A stretch of 64,000 nt of DNA from Pyricularia pennisetigena (taxonomy: Eukaryota; Ascomycota; Sordariomycetes; Magnaporthales; Pyriculariaceae), in contig NC_043742.1 in assembly GCF_004337985.1 (NCBI RefSeq), forward strand, positions 1,226,176 to 1,290,175. The letters are read 5' to 3'. Shown here piece after piece: positions 60,801 through 64,000 of this stretch; the stretch's first letter is position 1; every line of letters starts with the position of its first letter. The translations under genes and the position numbers were made by a program. The notes under the pieces were generated by a model. That model was given only the letters and a program-made list of their open reading frames with translations, did not search any database and was not told the origin of the DNA.

Positions 60801-61097
60801 ATATATTATCGGTATTTTTACGGCCTTTTTTTTACAAATTTTGGTTTCCGTTATAAGCAGCGGTATACCAAATACGTTGGAAAAATCGATGTAAAGGTGG
60901 ATTTCGGATGCATTTTGGCTAACGATAGGTTTTCGATTCCTTTTAATCCCAAATATTTCTAATACAGCTTTTTTAACTGCTTTTTTAATAACGATAACCA
61001 AGGACGGCTTTTGGACATCCGGGCTGGGTATAGTTTTAAAAACCTTTTGCAATTTATTTAACACCAGGAATTTAGCTTTATCCTGCTGCGCGTCCAA
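57888..61097 (-). pseudogene. Patatin-like phospholipase (PLP) with fungal N-terminal domain, relic
   Basis: About 1,070 codons from ATG at 61097 to TAA at 57888-57890. The N-domain reads MDAQQDKAKFLVLNKLQKVF and EIFGIKRNRKPIVSQNASEI, then NVFCFFCENFGGFDQITIEL, and in 60085-60462 LQLRYNFSATHFITLFKSAY AQFAGNLDGSFNFVK. The patatin domain starts at 59458-59781: VKVFYFDGGGVRGTLVLKIL with the oxyanion DGGGxRG intact (59563-59583), then FGINSGT, where GxSxG has Asn for the catalytic Ser. Later FGADKKVLNISNATANGN, GLLENNPFLSTFTVMAAYFP and ISINTGESRPKTANPYPDEI in 58496-58870. Patatins cleave phospholipids; this family is a known Starship cargo class. Inactivated by stops and Ser loss. Confidence 0.8.
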
Positions 61098-61104
61098 AAC
61101 CAGC

Positions 61105-64000
61105 CAAAAATTATAATTGCACCGAAGTATATTATAGCTTGAACGGTAAATGGTAAACGGTACCGGTTGTTTTTTTATTATTTATATATTTTGCAAATCC
61201 GAACAAGGGACGAAATGCGGGCCGTATTTGGTACGCTTCTTAAAATGGGATTACCTGTTTTTATTTGGGACAATTTCGGGATTTTAGGTATAAGTGCGGA
61301 ATTTTGCATTAAAATTATCGGAACCCAGTTAATATAGTGAAATTAATGCGATAACCGCTTATAGCGCCCATTATTATGGTTTTAAAATTAAAAGCGGACA
61401 GATTTATGCGATTGGCCTCCATTTTTAACAAAATTACACAAACCATTTAGCATTGCTACATTATATAATATTTTCGGTGCAAATACGTCGTTTAATTTAA
61501 TTTTTATTACAAATTATAGGGTTTAGATCTGTTCCTGGCAAATTCCCAAAATAGGATTCCTTACCCACCTTTTGGACAATTTTAAAAAAGTACAAAAATT
61601 GGATAAAAAAAGCCGTTACCATTTTTTCTTCTTTTTTTTTTTTTTTTCTTTTTTTCCCCACTTTTTGCGCATTGTGGTATAACCATTCCGATTATAATAC
61701 TCCCAAAATCTGGGAGTGGTAGCGAATAGTACGGCGGCAGTTACGGTATTGGTTTCAAACTAATTGGTCCAAAATTGTGGTGGCGGTTATATAATAAATT
61801 ACAATTTATATTATTCGTTATGGTAAATATTATACGCGTAAAACATGAAAAACATATATAGGTAAATGAATTAATGCTGTACATATCCAATTTAATCTAA
61901 TTATTAAAAGGAACTTTTACTGTTTTCGAGCAATTCGTTTCGGTTGCGGTAATACCGGTTTTTCGTTGCAAAAACATTTTACCATATTTTATATAAATTT
62001 ATACTTATAAAATAGCCCTTTAAAATACCTTATATACCCATATCGAATTGCATCGATATTTTTTTAATACCGCACTTTTCCAGGCAGCTTTCGACCCCAA
62101 AAACAATGCTATTGGGAATCGTTTTACGCACAATTTCGAAATTTTCGCCAAAAATCGATTGCCCGAACGCGGCGGCGATTAGGTCGTCCGTAAACGCGAT
62201 CGTTTATTCGACCATTTGGCCGGCGCCGGGATCTTCGTTGGAAAAAATAATTACGAAAACGGTATCGGAATAATTAGGGTTAAATTGCGTATAAACCGAA
62301 TTTTAATAAAAAGGCGTTATTTGGTAAATTCCAATTTCGTTTTTAATAACGCGGGGCTTTTTTTCGCCGTTTATAATTCCGTTTTCGGGCATTATTTTAA
62401 TAATTAACCGTTTTTCCACGACCAATTGCAATTTTGCCGATCGGGGGTGGGTATAAAAGGTGTTAGAACTATAAACTATTTCCGGGTTAAAAAATAGGTC
62501 GGACCGGGTCGTTCCATTGGTGGGGGAACGAAATTAAAAAACAAATTTACGTTTTACACGACCAACGGTTATCCCAAAACCCGTCCCGACCAAAACTGGA
62601 AAAATTTTGCGGTTTGCGATTATAAATATACCGTTATCGCCGGCGCCTTCCTGGGTTTAGTTAAAATTAAATATAAATTGAAAAACGTCCGGAAAAAAAA
62701 TAAACCGGTCCGCGGCGTTTTGGAATTTATTAGCAAATACGAGTAAATAAAAATAAACGCGAATCCCAAATCCTTTATAAAGCAAAACATTTGCTTTAAT
62801 GCGAAAAAAAATTATTACGTTAAATTAAGGTCCTGCTTTGTTTTTTTTTCGCGATTATTAAGGTTTTGGGAAAACGTGACCAAAGGCGGAACCGATTAAA
62901 GCGTGCAGCGGGTTACCAAAATCGAAATTGCGTTTCCATTAAACGCCGAATATTCCGTCGGTTTTGGGGACGTTTAAGCCGAAGCTAATATCGCAAAAAT
63001 AGAAAGAAAATTGGGGATTATAAAAGCCGAAATATAACGTATAGCGAATAATAAACCAAAATAAATAAAGAAATTAGAAAAATAGGAATTTTAAATTAAT
63101 GCAAAAACCGGTAGTAAATAGCGTGTAAAAGAATGGGATGCGTTGGTATATAAAAGAAAAAACGCATATTACCCCTATTATTCCACCTATTTGGGAATTT
63201 TTTTTTTTATATTCGAGTTTTACTGTGCAGTTTTTGGATTTCGACCTGCGAATTTTTAAAAGGTAATCGCGGTCCATTACCGGTCCGCGGGCCAATTTCG
63301 GGACCGGATCCCTTTCGGGACTGGTTTTTTTTTGGTTATTTTTAAATCGATTTAGCTTTAATATTATGGTATAAATTTTACCCCGTTATATTTAATATAA
63401 TTATTACGTATTAATTCGTTTTTTTTGTTTTTTAAACGTACCGTGGTTAGCTTTGGCCTTTTGTTTTAAAAATTCCAAAACCCGAAATCATTTTAAACTG
63501 TTTTATTAGATAAACGTTCGTAAATTTTTAATTATAATAATTGGGCTGTCGCCCTTACAATTAATATTTTATACGCGGGGTTTGCATTGGCGCAATTTCA
63601 GCTAATTAAGGTCCAAATTTGGGCTATTTCCCCAAACCGGGCTGCCATTATTGCGTTTAAAGGATTATTTAACGAATTTAAAGTTAAACGTACATTACGT
63701 TCCTATCGTATCGGGAACATATATTTACAACCCGTAAAATTCAAATTTAATATAATAAACATTCCAGCCCGAATTAAATGTTTTTTCGTATTACCAAACC
63801 AAATCGGCCCGATTTAAACCGGTTAAAGGATTCCGGAAAAATTATACCTAACGCAATATGGACCAAAATATATCGCAATTTTATTAATGTAAATGTGTTA
63901 AATAAAACTGGAATGGTATATAAAGTTTTCCTTAATTTCGTCGCCGTGTTTGGAAAGTTTTTTCGACTTTAAATCGCCGAATTTGCACGTTAAATTAACG
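61105..64000. other. AT-rich terminal region, no gene assigned
   Basis: A minus-strand trace at about 62060-62220 (MVE, then TIAFTDDLIAAAFGQSIF and IPNSIVFGVESCLEKCGIKK) looks coding, as does a plus-strand trace at 62530-63000 (FAVCDYKYTVIAGAFLGLVK); they conflict in strand and I cannot name either. A polypyrimidine tract is at about 61624-61660. The open frame 63587-63817 (+) is unrecognised. Confidence 0.35.

Noticed and set aside
1..64000. tRNA, rRNA, riboswitch, CRISPR
   Set aside because: No cloverleaf, rRNA block or regularly spaced repeat was seen by eye on either strand.
61105..64000. DUF3435 captain recombinase
   Set aside because: Searched for as the expected Starship gene, but no readable tyrosine-recombinase motifs are present here or elsewhere in the window.

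Overview
The window looks like a heterochromatic, gene-dead stretch of a filamentous ascomycete (Pezizomycotina) nuclear genome. It is AT-rich and full of TAA. Almost every recognisable reading frame carries scattered in-frame stops and C-to-T / G-to-A substitutions, which is the signature of repeat-induced point mutation (RIP). CpG and CpC dinucleotides survive well while CpA and CpT are strongly worn, so the sequence is rich in 'cg' and 'ta' at once. I recognise no rRNA, tRNA, CRISPR or bacterial-style operon. Everything called below is a relic, and coordinates of relic genes are approximate unless a stop codon or repeat end fixes them.

Layout. 870-2360 (-) is a decayed FAD-linked oxidoreductase. 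3300-3910 (-) is a coiled-coil relic. About 3950-9865 (+) is a Tad1-like LINE retrotransposon: ORF1 with zinc knuckle, ORF2 with endonuclease, reverse transcriptase, RNase H and a C-terminal zinc finger, then a 3' hairpin and a TAC-repeat tail. 9866-10300 is a lightly mutated island. 10350-11020 (-) is a cytochrome P450 with an internal deletion. 13040-14160 (-) is an unrecognised lysine-rich frame. 15595-16000 plus 23248-23839 (+) are two halves of an alpha/beta-hydrolase, split by a complete 7,247-bp Ty3/gypsy chromovirus (16001-23247, - strand) with 443-bp LTRs, a 5-bp target duplication, gag, pol and an antisense ORF.

From 25200 to 29570 there is the 5' end of an FAD monooxygenase (+), a BAHD-type acyltransferase (-) and a GH3 beta-glucosidase (-). 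32304-32990 (-) is a cyclin-like relic. 34680-36300 (-) and 39250-39620 (-) are unrecognised relics. 38150-38420 (+) resembles a CENP-B/Tc5-type HTH. 40440-41300 (-) is a degenerate protein kinase, placed head to head with a DUF3723 gene (42100-44800, +). 45398-47050 (-) is a GMC oxidoreductase without its N-terminus. 52138-52900 (-) is a membrane protein. 53807-54730 (-) is a LaeA-like SAM methyltransferase. 57888-61097 (-) is a patatin-like phospholipase (PLP). 61100-64000 has no recognised gene.

How it fits together. Two themes stand out. One is a set of biosynthetic/catabolic enzyme relics (FAD oxidase, P450, hydrolase, FAD monooxygenase, acyltransferase, GH3, GMC, methyltransferase), resembling the content of a fungal secondary-metabolism region. 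The other is the co-occurrence of DUF3723 and PLP genes, two families known as recurrent cargo of giant Starship transposons. I did not find a DUF3435 'captain' recombinase, so the Starship reading remains an inference. The gypsy element gives a dated layer: its outer LTR halves are spared while both the element interior and the flanking hydrolase are mutated, suggesting at least two separate rounds of mutation.
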